64,000 nucleotides of DNA from contig CALGAM010000075.1 of assembly GCA_937951935.1 (NCBI GenBank), positions 4,561 through 68,560 on the forward strand. Direction: 5' to 3'. The notes below the pieces were generated by a model. It ran no database searches. It was not told the origin of the DNA and saw only the letters and a program-made list of their open reading frames with translations. Below are positions 14,843 through 23,373 of the stretch, one piece after another. The position numbers and the translations under genes were made by a program. This stretch comes from an uncultured Micromonospora sp. GTDB lineage: Bacteria; Actinomycetota; Actinomycetes; Mycobacteriales; Micromonosporaceae. Position 1 is the first letter of the stretch. Each line of letters begins with the position of its first letter.

Positions 14843-16773
14843 CGTCCCACCTCCGCCGCCGAGGCGGTGACGGGATCGCCCACGGGCAGAACGACGCCGT
14901 GGCCGCCGACGTCCGACACACCGCCCGGGCCCGTGCCCGCCGCCGGACGCCCCGGTACGTCCGCACCCGCCCGCACCCCGCGTTCGGCGGGCGCTGCCGT
15001 CCTCGGGGCACCCCCGGTGCCGACGCCGACCTCGCCGATCGGCACGGCGGACCCACCGCCGTCCGCGATCCTGCGGTCGAGCAGCCGCACCGCCTCGACC
15101 ACCTGGCGCGGCTCGATCCCGGACAGGCACGGGTGGCCGGGCACCGGGCAGGTGGTGGCCCGGGTGTGCCGGCAGGCGGCGTCGGCGGCGCCCAGCCGGA
15201 CCGTCGGTACCCGGAAGGGCGCCCACTGTCCGAAGGGAACGGTCGGGGCGAAGAGGCTGACCACGGGAACCCCGACGGCCGCGGCGAGATGCGCCGGGCC
15301 GGTGTTGCCGACCACCAGGCAGGCGGCCCGGGAGATGATCGCGGCGAGCCGCCGCAGCGAGGTCTGGCCACCGAGGTCGATCCCGGACCGCCCGGCGACC
15401 CGGGCGGTCAGCGGCGCCTCCCCCGGGCCGCCGGTCACCACCACCCGGTGGCCGGCGTCGGCCAACGCCTCGACGATGCGCGCGCAGACCTCGGGCGGAC
15501 AGGCCCGGGCCGGCACCGATGAGCCGGGGTGGACCACCACGTAGCCCGGCTCGGGCAGCGTCGCCGCGGTGTCGGTGTCCCCGGCGCGCCCGGTCGCGGT
15601 GCCAGCGGTCGGCGCCGGGGCGAGCCGGTCCGGACGCAACCGCAGGCGTGGCTCGTCGTCCGCGGGGAGCGCGAATCCCGCCGCCGCCGCGAGCGACAGC
15701 GCGCGTTCGGCCTCGGGGATTCCGGGCGGCACCCGGTGCCGTACGTCGAGCAGGGATCCCGGGTAGTCGTCGCTGACCGCCGAGATCCGCGCCACCCCGG
15801 CCATCCGCAGCAGCAGGGCGAGCGGCAGGGCGGACTGGTGGAACGAGGTGAACAGGACCGCCTCCTCCGCGCCGATCTCGGCCAACCGGGCGACGAGCCG
15901 CGCCATCTCCGCGGGATCCACTGGACCGGGTTGCGGGTCGATCCAGGGCAACGCCCACTCCACCAGTTCGTCCACCCCGGGCAGCAGCTCGGCGGCGGCC
16001 CGCCCGCGCGGGCCACACAGCAGCACCACCCGGTCCGCGCCCGCCGCCACCGCCCGGATCGCCGGCCCGGTGACCAGGACGTCGCCCACGGAGTCGGACC
16101 GGGCGACCAGCACGCAGCGACGGCGTCCGGGGCGCGGTGGGCTCGGGTCGGGCGCACCCAGCCGATGCCGCCACAGGATCAGGTCCACGGCGGTGTTCAG
16201 GTCGGCGGCCACCGCCGGGGCCGCGGCCACCTCGGCGGCCCGGGTCGCCGGCGTCGGTACCAGGACTCCGCTGGCCCCGGCGGCGCCGGCGGCGGTCATG
16301 TCCGCGCCGATGTCGCCGACCAGCACGCACCGGGTGGGATGGGTGCCCAGCGCCCGCGCCGCGTCCCAGACCAGCCCGGGTGCGGGTTTGCGGCACCGGC
16401 AGCCCGCCCCGCCGGGGCCGGGGTCGGCGTGCGGGCAGATCTGCCAGGTGTCGAAGGGGCCGAGGAGTTCGTCGACCCGGGCGTTGACCCGGGCCAGGTC
16501 GGCGGCGGTGAAGCGCCCCCGGGCGAGGCCGGACTGGTTGGTCACCACGCCCAGCCGCAGCCCGGCGGCCCGAAGCCGGTCCAGGGCCGCACGGGCCCCG
16601 GGCACAGGCCGGACCCGGTCCGGATCACCGTTGTACGGCACGTCGTACACGAGCGTGCCGTCCCGGTCGAACAGCACCGCGTCGAACAGACCAGGTCGGT
16701 CCCGCGCCTCGCCAGGGCCGCCGCGCGGTACTCCTGGCCTGCGCTGATGCGGGTCGACCTGGTCGTTGCGCAC
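14839..16773 (-). CDS. Fusion: GmhB-type heptose bisphosphate phosphatase + GT9 heptosyltransferase
   Basis: 644 residues, two enzymes in one chain. Residues about 30-190 are a HAD-IIIA phosphatase: LFDRDGTLVYD (nucleophile Asp), GVVTNQSGLARG, and the zinc-binding CPH...GCRCRKPAPG loop diagnostic of GmhB. Residues about 215-590 are a GT9 domain with ARSDSVGDVLVTGPAIR, VVHPGSSVPARACPPE and VGNTGPAHLAAAVGVPVVSL. The first half should remove the 7-phosphate of heptose 1,7-bisphosphate; the second should transfer the finished heptose. The last 55 or so residues are low-complexity. The start is taken as GTG 16773, without a clear SD. It is the first gene of the operon. Confidence 0.9.
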   Translation of the reverse strand: MRNDQVDPHQRRPGVPRGGPGEARDRPGLFDAVLFDRDGTLVYDVPYNGDPDRVRPVPGARAALDRLRAAGLRLGVVTNQSGLARGRFTAADLARVNARVDELLGPFDTWQICPHADPGPGGAGCRCRKPAPGLVWDAARALGTHPTRCVLVGDIGADMTAAGAAGASGVLVPTPATRAAEVAAAPAVAADLNTAVDLILWRHRLGAPDPSPPRPGRRRCVLVARSDSVGDVLVTGPAIRAVAAGADRVVLLCGPRGRAAAELLPGVDELVEWALPWIDPQPGPVDPAEMARLVARLAEIGAEEAVLFTSFHQSALPLALLLRMAGVARISAVSDDYPGSLLDVRHRVPPGIPEAERALSLAAAAGFALPADDEPRLRLRPDRLAPAPTAGTATGRAGDTDTAATLPEPGYVVVHPGSSVPARACPPEVCARIVEALADAGHRVVVTGGPGEAPLTARVAGRSGIDLGGQTSLRRLAAIISRAACLVVGNTGPAHLAAAVGVPVVSLFAPTVPFGQWAPFRVPTVRLGAADAACRHTRATTCPVPGHPCLSGIEPRQVVEAVRLLDRRIADGGGSAVPIGEVGVGTGGAPRTAAPAERGVRAGADVPGRPAAGTGPGGVSDVGGHGVVLPVGDPVTASAAEVGR

Positions 16774-17101
16774 GGCGGCGGGTTCCCGGCAGCAGCAGGA
16801 GTAAACACCGCGCCGGCCGCGCCGGCCGGCCCGCGCCGGCCGGCCCGTGCCGGGCGGCCTCTCGTGGCGGGCCGGCCCGTCGCCTGATCCCCCTACCGGT
16901 TACCCACCGGCGTCGGACGGATACCACACGGGGTGGGCCATCTCGGCCGGACACCCGACGCGGCGGGCGAGGGCCGGCGTCCGACGGCCGTTGCCTGCGG
17001 ATGACGGAGGATGGTTTGTGACCTTTGGACCGTGTTGGAGCGCTCGCAACCCACCACGTTACGCTTTGCCGTGACCGCTGTCGGCCAACCGAGGATGTCC
17101 G
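16774..17101. other. Divergent intergenic region
   Basis: 328 bp between the first gene of the heptose operon (minus) and the mannosyltransferase gene (plus), so it should hold both promoters. The left half is extremely GC-rich and has a 14-bp tandem direct repeat (CGCGCCGGCCGGCC at 16818-16831 and 16832-16845). The right half (17010-17070) is less GC-rich and holds the candidate promoter and operator of the plus-strand gene. Confidence 0.5.
17035..17065 (+). promoter_or_regulatory. Candidate CebR-like box and promoter before the Ppm gene
   Basis: TTGGAGCGCTCGCA (17035-17048) matches the CebR/CelR operator TGGGAGCGCTCCCA at 12 of 14 bases and keeps the central GGAGCGCTC. A -10-like TACGCT (17060-17065) follows, 36 bp before the ATG at 17102. 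No good -35 hexamer can be named. The box could be a chance palindrome; both cellulase boxes in this window match better. Confidence 0.3.
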
Positions 17102-17923
17102 ATGATCGAACCCGTGGAGCTGCCATCGCCCTGGCGGGAGGCGCGCCTGACCGTCGTCGTCCCCACCTACAACGAAGCAGGCAATCTGCCGGTGCTGGTC
17201 GAGCGCCTACTGGCCCTCCCGCTGCCCGGGTTGAGCATCCTCGTCGCCGACGACAACTCGCCGGACGGCACCGGCGAGATCGCGGACAAGCTCGCCATCG
17301 AGCACCCCGAGCGGATCCAGGTCGTCCACCGGCCGGGCAAGGAGGGGCTCGGCCGGGCGTACGTCGACGGTATGAGCCGCGCGCTGGACGGTGGCGCCGA
17401 GTACGTCGCGCAGATGGACGCCGACCTGTCCCACCCGCCGGAGGCCCTGCCCGGCATGCTCGGCGCCCTCCTGTCCACCCGGGCCGGTGTCGTCATCGGC
17501 TCACGGTACGTGCCCGGCGGCGAGCTCGACCAGGCGTGGCCGCTGTACCGCAGGGCGTTGAGCGGCTGGGCGAACTTCTACGTCCACACCCTGCTCCAGG
17601 TGCGGATCCGCGACCTGACCGCCGGATTCAAGATCTGGCGGGCCGACGCCCTGCGCGACATCGGGCTGGACCGGGTCCAGTCGAACGGATACAGCTTCCA
17701 GGTCGAGATGCACTACCTGGCGACGAAGCTCGGCCACACCATCCTGGAGGTGCCGATCCGCTTCGAGGAACGCCGGGAGGGCGAGTCGAAGATGACGACG
17801 GCAACCAAGATCGAAAGTGCGCTGATGCCGTTCAAGCTGCGCGGGCGCCACCGGCGCATCACCCCCGCACGGCCGGCACCGGACACCGCGAAGCCGGACG
17901 ACCCCGCCGAGCCGGCGCGCTGA
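17102..17923 (+). CDS. ppm1: Polyprenol monophosphomannose synthase
   Basis: 273 residues with a GT2 (GT-A) catalytic domain. TVVVPTYNEAGNLPVLVERL opens the fold, LVADDNSPDGTGEIAD binds the nucleotide, MDADLSHPPE contains the metal-binding DxD, and NGYSFQVEMHYLATKLGH, VPIRFEERREGESKM is the dolichol/polyprenol-phosphate mannose synthase signature. It makes polyprenyl-phosphate mannose from GDP-mannose at the membrane; this donor feeds lipoglycan synthesis and protein O-mannosylation. It has no acyltransferase fusion such as the two-domain mycobacterial Ppm1. The C-terminal 25 residues or so are disordered. It is divergent from the heptose operon. Confidence 0.93.
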   Translation: MIEPVELPSPWREARLTVVVPTYNEAGNLPVLVERLLALPLPGLSILVADDNSPDGTGEIADKLAIEHPERIQVVHRPGKEGLGRAYVDGMSRALDGGAEYVAQMDADLSHPPEALPGMLGALLSTRAGVVIGSRYVPGGELDQAWPLYRRALSGWANFYVHTLLQVRIRDLTAGFKIWRADALRDIGLDRVQSNGYSFQVEMHYLATKLGHTILEVPIRFEERREGESKMTTATKIESALMPFKLRGRHRRITPARPAPDTAKPDDPAEPAR

Positions 17924-17990
17924 GTCCACGGCGCGGGCCCGCCACGGGCGCCGGTACGACGCGCCGGACAGCGCGCCTCGCCCGGACACG

Positions 17991-19592
17991 TCAGGTGTAG
18001 ATGGCCCGCTGCGCCGCCGACATCGCCACGCCGTACGCCCGGCCGGTGAGGGCCCGGTCACGCGCCAACGCCGCCCGCGCGGCGTTGGCGCCCGGGGCGC
18101 CGTGCACACCCCCGCCGGGATGCGCCGACGCGCTGGCGAGGAACAACCGGTCGACCGGGGTGTCGGCCCGGCCGAGCCCCGGCACCGGCCGCAGGAAGAG
18201 CTGCTGGTACGCGGCGGACGTCCCGCCGCCGACGGCGCCGCCGACCAGGTTCGGATCCCCCGCCGCCAGCTCGGCGGGTCCGGCGACGTGCCGGCGGAGC
18301 ACCAGCGCACCGAATCCGGGTGCCGCCCGCTCCAGCACCGCCTCGATCGCCGCGACCCGTTCGGCGACCTCCTCGGCCGACCAGTTGCGACGGAACGGCA
18401 GACGGGTGTACGCCCAGAACGACTCCGTGCCGGCCGGAGACCGACCCGGGTCGGCGACGGTCAACTGGCCGGCCAACACGAACGGATGGTCCGACAGCTC
18501 GCCCGCGCGCAGCCCCGCCGCGTACCGGCTGAGCTCGTCCACGTCCCCGCCGAGGTGTACGGTGCCCGCCCCGGCGACGGCCGGGTTCCGCCACGGCACC
18601 GGCCCCGCCAGCGCCCAGTCCACCTTGACCGTCGACCCGTCCCACCGGAAGTGGGCCAGATCCGCCACCAACCGCGGCGGCAGACGTGCCGCGCCCACCA
18701 GGTCGAGGAAGAGCGCCGGAGCGGGCACGTCGGCCAGGACCGCCCGGCGGGCCCGCCACAGCCCGCCGTCCGCCGAGCGCACCCCCACCGCGCGGTTGCG
18801 CGCGATCAGGATCCGGTCGGCCGGCGTCCGGTAGTGGATCCGGCCGCCCCGCTCCCGCAGCCGGGCGACCAGGGCGTCGGTGATCCGCTGCGCCCCGCCC
18901 GCCGGCACCGGCCAGCCCACCTGCTGGCCGAGCATCGCCAGCAGCCAACCGTACACACCGGAGCCCGCCTGGTCGGGGGTGAGATCGGTGTGCAGCGCAC
19001 AACCGGCCAACAGGGCCCGTCCCCCGGCCCCGGCGAAGAGCTCGGCGCCGAGCTCGCGAACGGGCAGCACCAGCCGACGGGCCAACCGGAGCGCACCGCC
19101 GGCACGCAGTCGCCGCGCCAGCGCCCACCCGGTCCGGATCGGGGGGAACGGCGTGAAGAGCGCGTCCAGCACCGGTGCGGAGATCGCACGCCACTGCGCG
19201 TACGCGGCGAGCCAACGCCGACCGTCCCCGGCGCCGAACCGCTCCAGCGAGGCCGCCGTGACCTCGGGATCGCGGTTGAGCACCACCGCCCGGCCGTCGG
19301 GAAAGACGTGCGCCACCACGTCCGGGGCGTGCCGCCAGGTCACCCCGTAGCGGTGCAGGCCCAGCCGACGCAGCACCGGGGAGACGAAACCGAGCGGGTA
19401 GAAGGCGCTGTACAGGTCGCTGAGATAGCCCGGGGCGGTCACCTCCGCCGACCGGACCGCACCGCCGGGCGCGTCGGTCGCCTCGAGCACGAGCACGTCC
19501 CAGCCGGCGTCGGCGAGCAGGTTGGCCGCGACCAGGCCGTTGTGTCCGGCGCCGACGACGACCGCGTCGGCGTGGTCGGAGACTGCCGTCAC
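17991..19592 (-). CDS. FAD-dependent phytoene-desaturase-like oxidoreductase
   Basis: 533 residues. The N-terminal dinucleotide-binding motif VVVGAGHNGLVAANLLADAG lies at about residues 11-30, followed by LVLEATDAPGGAVRSAE, the CrtI/GDI-type FAD region. The C-terminal FAD motif includes LFLASASAHPGGGVHGAPG. It belongs to the phytoene dehydrogenase/carotene isomerase-like (CrtI/CrtO) superfamily; with no carotenoid genes nearby the substrate cannot be assigned. The start is taken as GTG 19592; the SD is weak. It is convergent with ppm1 and divergent from the aldehyde dehydrogenase gene. Confidence 0.88.
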   Translation of the reverse strand: MTAVSDHADAVVVGAGHNGLVAANLLADAGWDVLVLEATDAPGGAVRSAEVTAPGYLSDLYSAFYPLGFVSPVLRRLGLHRYGVTWRHAPDVVAHVFPDGRAVVLNRDPEVTAASLERFGAGDGRRWLAAYAQWRAISAPVLDALFTPFPPIRTGWALARRLRAGGALRLARRLVLPVRELGAELFAGAGGRALLAGCALHTDLTPDQAGSGVYGWLLAMLGQQVGWPVPAGGAQRITDALVARLRERGGRIHYRTPADRILIARNRAVGVRSADGGLWRARRAVLADVPAPALFLDLVGAARLPPRLVADLAHFRWDGSTVKVDWALAGPVPWRNPAVAGAGTVHLGGDVDELSRYAAGLRAGELSDHPFVLAGQLTVADPGRSPAGTESFWAYTRLPFRRNWSAEEVAERVAAIEAVLERAAPGFGALVLRRHVAGPAELAAGDPNLVGGAVGGGTSAAYQQLFLRPVPGLGRADTPVDRLFLASASAHPGGGVHGAPGANAARAALARDRALTGRAYGVAMSAAQRAIYT

Positions 19593-19730
19593 CTCGGCAC
19601 TGTATCCCCCGGGGGCACCCGGCCACCCCGCGCACCCACGCGGACCGATCACGGCGAGCGCGCCGCTACCCGTCTCCGACAGGCCCAAACGGCCGAGTTT
19701 GGCACGCCCGGGTCGGGGCATCCTGCCCCC

Positions 19731-21173
19731 GTGTATCGGGTGCAGCAACTGATCGCCGGAGTGTGGGGTGCCGACGGTGACGGCGGGACGTTGACCGTGC
19801 TCGACCCGGCGGACGGGACACCCGTCAGCCAGGTACCGATCGCGGGCGAAGCCGAGGTCGCGGCGGCGGTCAAGGCAGCGCGGGCGGCGTCGCCCCACTG
19901 GGCCCGCACCGCGCCGGCGGACCGGGCCGCCGCGGTGCGCCGGGCGGCGGACGCGATCGAGGCGGACGCGGACCGTCTCGCCGAGGCGCAGACGGCGGAG
20001 ATGGGACGCCCCATCGGCGCGGCCCGCGCCGGGGTGGAGGCGGGGGTGGCCACGCTCCGCCAGTACGCCGAACTCGGTCCGGTACGCGGCGGCCGTACCC
20101 TGGCCGGGGAACACGACGCGATCGACCTGATGGTGCCCCAGCCCCGCGGTGTCGTCGCGGTGATCACCCCGTGGAACGATCCGGTCGCGGTCTCCTGCGG
20201 CCTGATCGGCGCCGCCCTGGTCACCGGCAACACGGTCGTGTACAAGCCGAGCGAGCGCAGTCCGGCCACCGGCTGGCTGCTCGCCCGGCTGCTGGACGAG
20301 CACCTGCCCTCCGGGGTGCTCTCGCTGGTCACCGGGGACGCCGCGGTGGGCGCGACGCTCGCCGCCCAGGAGGTCGACGTGGTCGCGCACGTCGGCTCCA
20401 CCGCCACCGGCCGGTCCATCGCCGCCGCCTGCGCGCGCACCGGCGCCCGCGCCCTGCTGGAGAACGGCGGCAGCGACCCGCTGATCGTGGACGACGGCGT
20501 CGACCCGGAGTGGGCCGCCGGGCAGGCGGCCCTCGGCGCCTTCGCCAACTCCGGCCAGCTCTGTGTGTCCGTGGAGCGCATCTACGTCGTCCGCCCCGCC
20601 GCCCCCCGGTTCCTCAGCGCGCTCGTACGCCGGGCCGAGGCGATGCGGGTCGGACCCGGACGGGACCCGCTGACCGAGCTCGGCCCGCTGGTCGACCGGC
20701 GGCACCGCGCACAGGTGGCGCGACAGGTCGACGCCGCCGTCGCCGACGGCGCCCGGCTGCTCACCGGCGGGGAGGTGCCGGAGGGACCGGGTGCGTTCTA
20801 CCCGCCGACCGTCCTGGCCGAGTGCACCGACGACATGGCGGTGATGCGGGAGGAGACGTTCGGCCCGGTGGCACCGGTGATGGTGGTGGACTCCTTCGAC
20901 GAGGCGCTGGCCCGGGCGTCGGCCTCGCCGTACGGGCTTGCCGCCACGGTCCTGACCGGGTCGATGAGCCACGCCCAGCGCGCGTGGCGGGAACTACCGG
21001 TCGGCACCGTGAAGGTCAACGCGGTCTTCGGCGGCGCCCCCGGTGGCGCGGCCGAACCCCGGGGCGGGAGCGGCCAGGGCTTCGGATACGGCCCGGAGCT
21101 GCTCGACGAGCTGACCGCGGTCAAGGCGGTGCACATCGAGGCACCCGGCGGCGAGGCGGACGGGCGGTGGTGA
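19731..21173 (+). CDS. NAD(P)-dependent aldehyde dehydrogenase
   Basis: 480 residues from GTG 19731 (a second GTG lies three codons later). The ALDH fold is complete: ITPWNDPVAVSCGLIGAAL (active-site Asn region), VGSTATGRSI (cofactor loop), LLENGGSDPLIV (general-base Glu) and FANSGQLCVSVERIYV (nucleophilic Cys), then EETFGPVAPVMVV. It oxidises an aldehyde to the acid in the cytosol; the family resembles succinate-semialdehyde and related dehydrogenases but the substrate is open. The promoter must lie in the 138-bp divergent gap with the desaturase-like gene. It is convergent with chaB. Confidence 0.92.
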   Translation: MYRVQQLIAGVWGADGDGGTLTVLDPADGTPVSQVPIAGEAEVAAAVKAARAASPHWARTAPADRAAAVRRAADAIEADADRLAEAQTAEMGRPIGAARAGVEAGVATLRQYAELGPVRGGRTLAGEHDAIDLMVPQPRGVVAVITPWNDPVAVSCGLIGAALVTGNTVVYKPSERSPATGWLLARLLDEHLPSGVLSLVTGDAAVGATLAAQEVDVVAHVGSTATGRSIAAACARTGARALLENGGSDPLIVDDGVDPEWAAGQAALGAFANSGQLCVSVERIYVVRPAAPRFLSALVRRAEAMRVGPGRDPLTELGPLVDRRHRAQVARQVDAAVADGARLLTGGEVPEGPGAFYPPTVLAECTDDMAVMREETFGPVAPVMVVDSFDEALARASASPYGLAATVLTGSMSHAQRAWRELPVGTVKVNAVFGGAPGGAAEPRGGSGQGFGYGPELLDELTAVKAVHIEAPGGEADGRW

Positions 21174-21179
21174 CCCGCG

Positions 21180-21220
21180 ACGGCGGGCCACCCGCCGTGC
21201 CGGCGGCGCTCACCGCCGGC
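21180..21220. terminator. Hairpins between convergent genes
   Basis: ACGGCGGG-CCA-CCCGCCGT (21180-21198) is a perfect 8-bp stem just after the aldehyde dehydrogenase stop. GCCGGCGG-N6-CCGCCGGC (21199-21220) adjoins it and reaches into the end of the chaB gene. They could act as a bidirectional terminator. Confidence 0.5.
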
Positions 21221-21632
21221 GACGTCCCTTCTCCCGGTCACGCGCCGCGGCGGTGCGTCGGTTGTTCGCCTTCTCGATCGCACCCACGAGTTCCGCCTTG
21301 GTCATCCGGGAGCGCCCTCGCACCTCCAGCTTCTTCGCCACCTCCAGCAGGTGCGCCTTCGGCGCGTTGGCGTCGACCCCGCCGGCGGTCGGGGCACGCC
21401 GCGCCGGTCCACCGCCGGCTGCCTGCGGGTCGCTCGGGCCCTTGCGGCCCTTCGGTTCCCAGTGGTCGCCGACCTTCTCGAAGGAGTGCTTGAGCGCGGC
21501 GAACGCCGTCCGGTGTGCCCGTTCGCCCTCGCCGTACGTCTCGACGGCCGAGTCGTGGGTCTTCGCCCACGTCCGCTGTGCCTTGTCCGACGAGCGACGT
21601 ACGGTGCTGGGCAGAACCTCGCGTCCGGGCAT
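21210..21632 (-). CDS. chaB: ChaB family protein with Rho_N/SAP-like C-terminus
   Basis: 140 residues. The ChaB domain fills residues 1-65: PSTVRRSSDKAQRTWAKTHDSAVETYG, then AHRTAFAALKHSFEKVGDHW. The C-terminal part (about residues 90-125) reads APKAHLLEVAKKLEVRGRSRMTKAELVGAI, a Rho_N/SAP-like helical nucleic-acid-binding motif seen in longer actinobacterial ChaB proteins. The tail is strongly basic (EKGRRRR). The name comes from a proposed link to cation transport, which is not well established. The ATG at 21632 has SD GGAGGAGGG; the longer frame upstream is rejected. Confidence 0.92.
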   Translation of the reverse strand: MPGREVLPSTVRRSSDKAQRTWAKTHDSAVETYGEGERAHRTAFAALKHSFEKVGDHWEPKGRKGPSDPQAAGGGPARRAPTAGGVDANAPKAHLLEVAKKLEVRGRSRMTKAELVGAIEKANNRRTAAARDREKGRRRR

Positions 21633-21901
21633 GGTTCCCTCCTCCGGATCTGCGGTGTGCCGTCGGCCCGGACACGGCCGGACGGGCACCCCGTGCGGCG
21701 GCGCGGCCGCCCGGCCCGGCGTGGCCGACATCGGCCACGTGCCGTCCCGGCCGTGTCGCGGGCATTCCCCTCCGGGTACCCCACCGGCGCGGGGCCAACC
21801 GCCTGCCGACCCTCGGTAGCCACCGCGCACCCGGCCCCGGCGTCGGAGCCGACCCGACCGCACACCGTTTGGCGCCGGGCCCCCCGGGTAGCGCAGCAGA
21901 C

Positions 21902-22312
21902 ATGGAACGTGGCAGCAGCAAGCACAGCCCGCGCGTGGACGAGGAGATGGGCCGCGAGGTGAAGGGCACGGTGCAGAGCACGGCCGGTGGGCGCGCCGAG
22001 GAGTGGCGGGAGCCGGAACCGGCCGGCGAGGACCAGCCGGTGATCACCCGGGCGCCCGAGAGCGACACCCGGGTCGGGGTGCCACAGGGCATGACCCCGG
22101 AGGAGGTCGAGCAGCGCAGCCGGCTGGGCAGGTTCATCCCGCTGTCCGCGCTTCCCGGTGACCGGGACAGTCTGCGGCTCAGCGCCGAGCTGAACGAGGC
22201 GCCGGCAGACGTCCTCGCCCAGTTGGACCGACTGCCACCGGACACCGAGTTCCAGACGGTGTCGGAGATCTGGGCCGCCCTCGGGCACGCGAACGAGACC
22301 TATCGCTGGTGA
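21902..22312 (+). CDS. DUF2795 domain protein
   Basis: 136 residues, with no membrane segment. The N-terminal two thirds are charged and look disordered (MERGSSKHSPRVDEEMGREV...), the type seen in stress-related small actinobacterial proteins. The C-terminal 60 residues or so form the DUF2795 domain (LNEAPADVLAQLDRLPPDTEFQTVSEIWAALG, positions 22190-22286). The function is unknown. The next gene, an SRPBCC protein, follows 57 bp later on the same strand and may be cotranscribed. Confidence 0.85.
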   Translation: MERGSSKHSPRVDEEMGREVKGTVQSTAGGRAEEWREPEPAGEDQPVITRAPESDTRVGVPQGMTPEEVEQRSRLGRFIPLSALPGDRDSLRLSAELNEAPADVLAQLDRLPPDTEFQTVSEIWAALGHANETYRW

Positions 22313-22369
22313 GGGCCGACTCGGCCACTCCGACCCAGGACCGGCCGAGGGACGCGAAGGAGGAGGCAG

Positions 22370-22831
22370 ATGAGCAGCGTGACCAAGTCGGTCGACGTCG
22401 CGGTGCCGATCCGGACGGCATACGACCAGTGGACCCAGTTCGAGGAGTTCCCCGAGTTCATGGAGGGTGTCGAGGAGGTCCGGCAGATATCCGACACGAT
22501 GACCCACTGGAAGGTCGACATCGGTGGGAGGAGCCGGGAGTTCGACGCCCGGATCACCGAGCAGATCCCCGACGAACGGGTGGCGTGGACCTCGACCGGC
22601 GGCATCCGACAGGCCGGGGTCGTCACCTTCCACCGACTCGACGAGCACCACACCCGGGTGACCGCGCAGCTCGACTTCGAGCCGCAGGGCCTCCTCGAGA
22701 AGGCCGGCGACAAGCTCGGCATGGTGGACCGCCGCGTCGAGGGCGACCTGCGCCGGTTCAAGGAGTTCATCGAACGGCGCGGCTTCGAGACCGGCGCCTG
22801 GCGTGGCACGGTCCCCCGGCCACAGCCGTGA
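22370..22831 (+). CDS. SRPBCC / polyketide-cyclase-like protein
   Basis: 153 residues with a START/Bet v1-like fold. The pattern SVDVAVPIRTAYDQWTQFEE, FPEFMEGVEEVRQISDT, HWKVDIGG and the C-terminal helix VEGDLRRFKEFIERRG is typical of the cyclase/dehydrase SRPBCC subgroup widespread in actinobacteria, in which the cavity binds a hydrophobic ligand. The ligand and reaction are unknown. The SD AAGGAGGAGG lies before the ATG. It is followed by a strong terminator hairpin, so it closes a two-gene unit with DUF2795. Confidence 0.9.
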   Translation: MSSVTKSVDVAVPIRTAYDQWTQFEEFPEFMEGVEEVRQISDTMTHWKVDIGGRSREFDARITEQIPDERVAWTSTGGIRQAGVVTFHRLDEHHTRVTAQLDFEPQGLLEKAGDKLGMVDRRVEGDLRRFKEFIERRGFETGAWRGTVPRPQP

Positions 22832-22843
22832 GCCCGGTGACGG

Positions 22844-22879
22844 CACGCCGGGCGGCCGCCGAGGTGGCCGCCCGGCGTG
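22844..22879 (+). terminator. 14-bp hairpin terminator after SRPBCC gene
   Basis: CACGCCGGGCGGCC pairs perfectly with GGCCGCCCGGCGTG around an 8-base loop, 12 bp after the stop codon. There is no T-tract, but a pyrimidine-rich run CCGTCCCCCTT follows. Confidence 0.7.
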
Positions 22880-22929
22880 TCCGTCCCCCTTCGCGTTTGT
22901 CGCCCCTCCGTGTCGGGTAGGCCGGAAGC

Positions 22930-23199
22930 ATGACCGACGACAGGCACGTCTGGCGGGACGAGGAGCGTCTGCCCCTGGAGGAGCTGACCCGGGCGATCGC
23001 CACCTCCACTCCCGACGGGCAGGTGGACGACGTCACCGGCAACGACGCGGGCGAGGAGTCGGCCTTCGGCCACGGCGCCGTGGTGGACGACCCGAACGAG
23101 CCGCGCGACGCGACGACGGAGCCGGACCGCACCGCGGAACGTGCCGACGACCAGCGCCGACACCGCCCAGCCACCACCGGCCGGACCGGGCCGCACTGA
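22930..23199 (+). CDS. Hypothetical acidic small protein
   Basis: 89 residues, very hydrophilic and rich in Asp/Glu/Arg, predicted disordered (MTDDRHVWRDEERLPLEELT...). The first 50 residues are the most ordered-looking (LEELTRAIATSTPDGQVDDV). There is no membrane segment or signal. I do not recognise the family. It lies between the SRPBCC terminator and the SpoIIE-type phosphatase gene; the SD is weak (GTAGGCCGGAAGC). Confidence 0.55.
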   Translation: MTDDRHVWRDEERLPLEELTRAIATSTPDGQVDDVTGNDAGEESAFGHGAVVDDPNEPRDATTEPDRTAERADDQRRHRPATTGRTGPH

Positions 23200-23373
23200 G
23201 GCAGGACCCGGTTCGCCGCCGTGACCGGCGCCGCGCGCCGGACGTCCACGACGCCCGCACCCGGGCCGCCGGCGGTGTCCCGGTCGGCCGCCGCGGTCCG
23301 CGCCGGCGACAACCCGGACGCTCCACGAACACCGAGAGCGACCGAAGGCGGTCGCTCCGGTTAGGCTGCTGGC

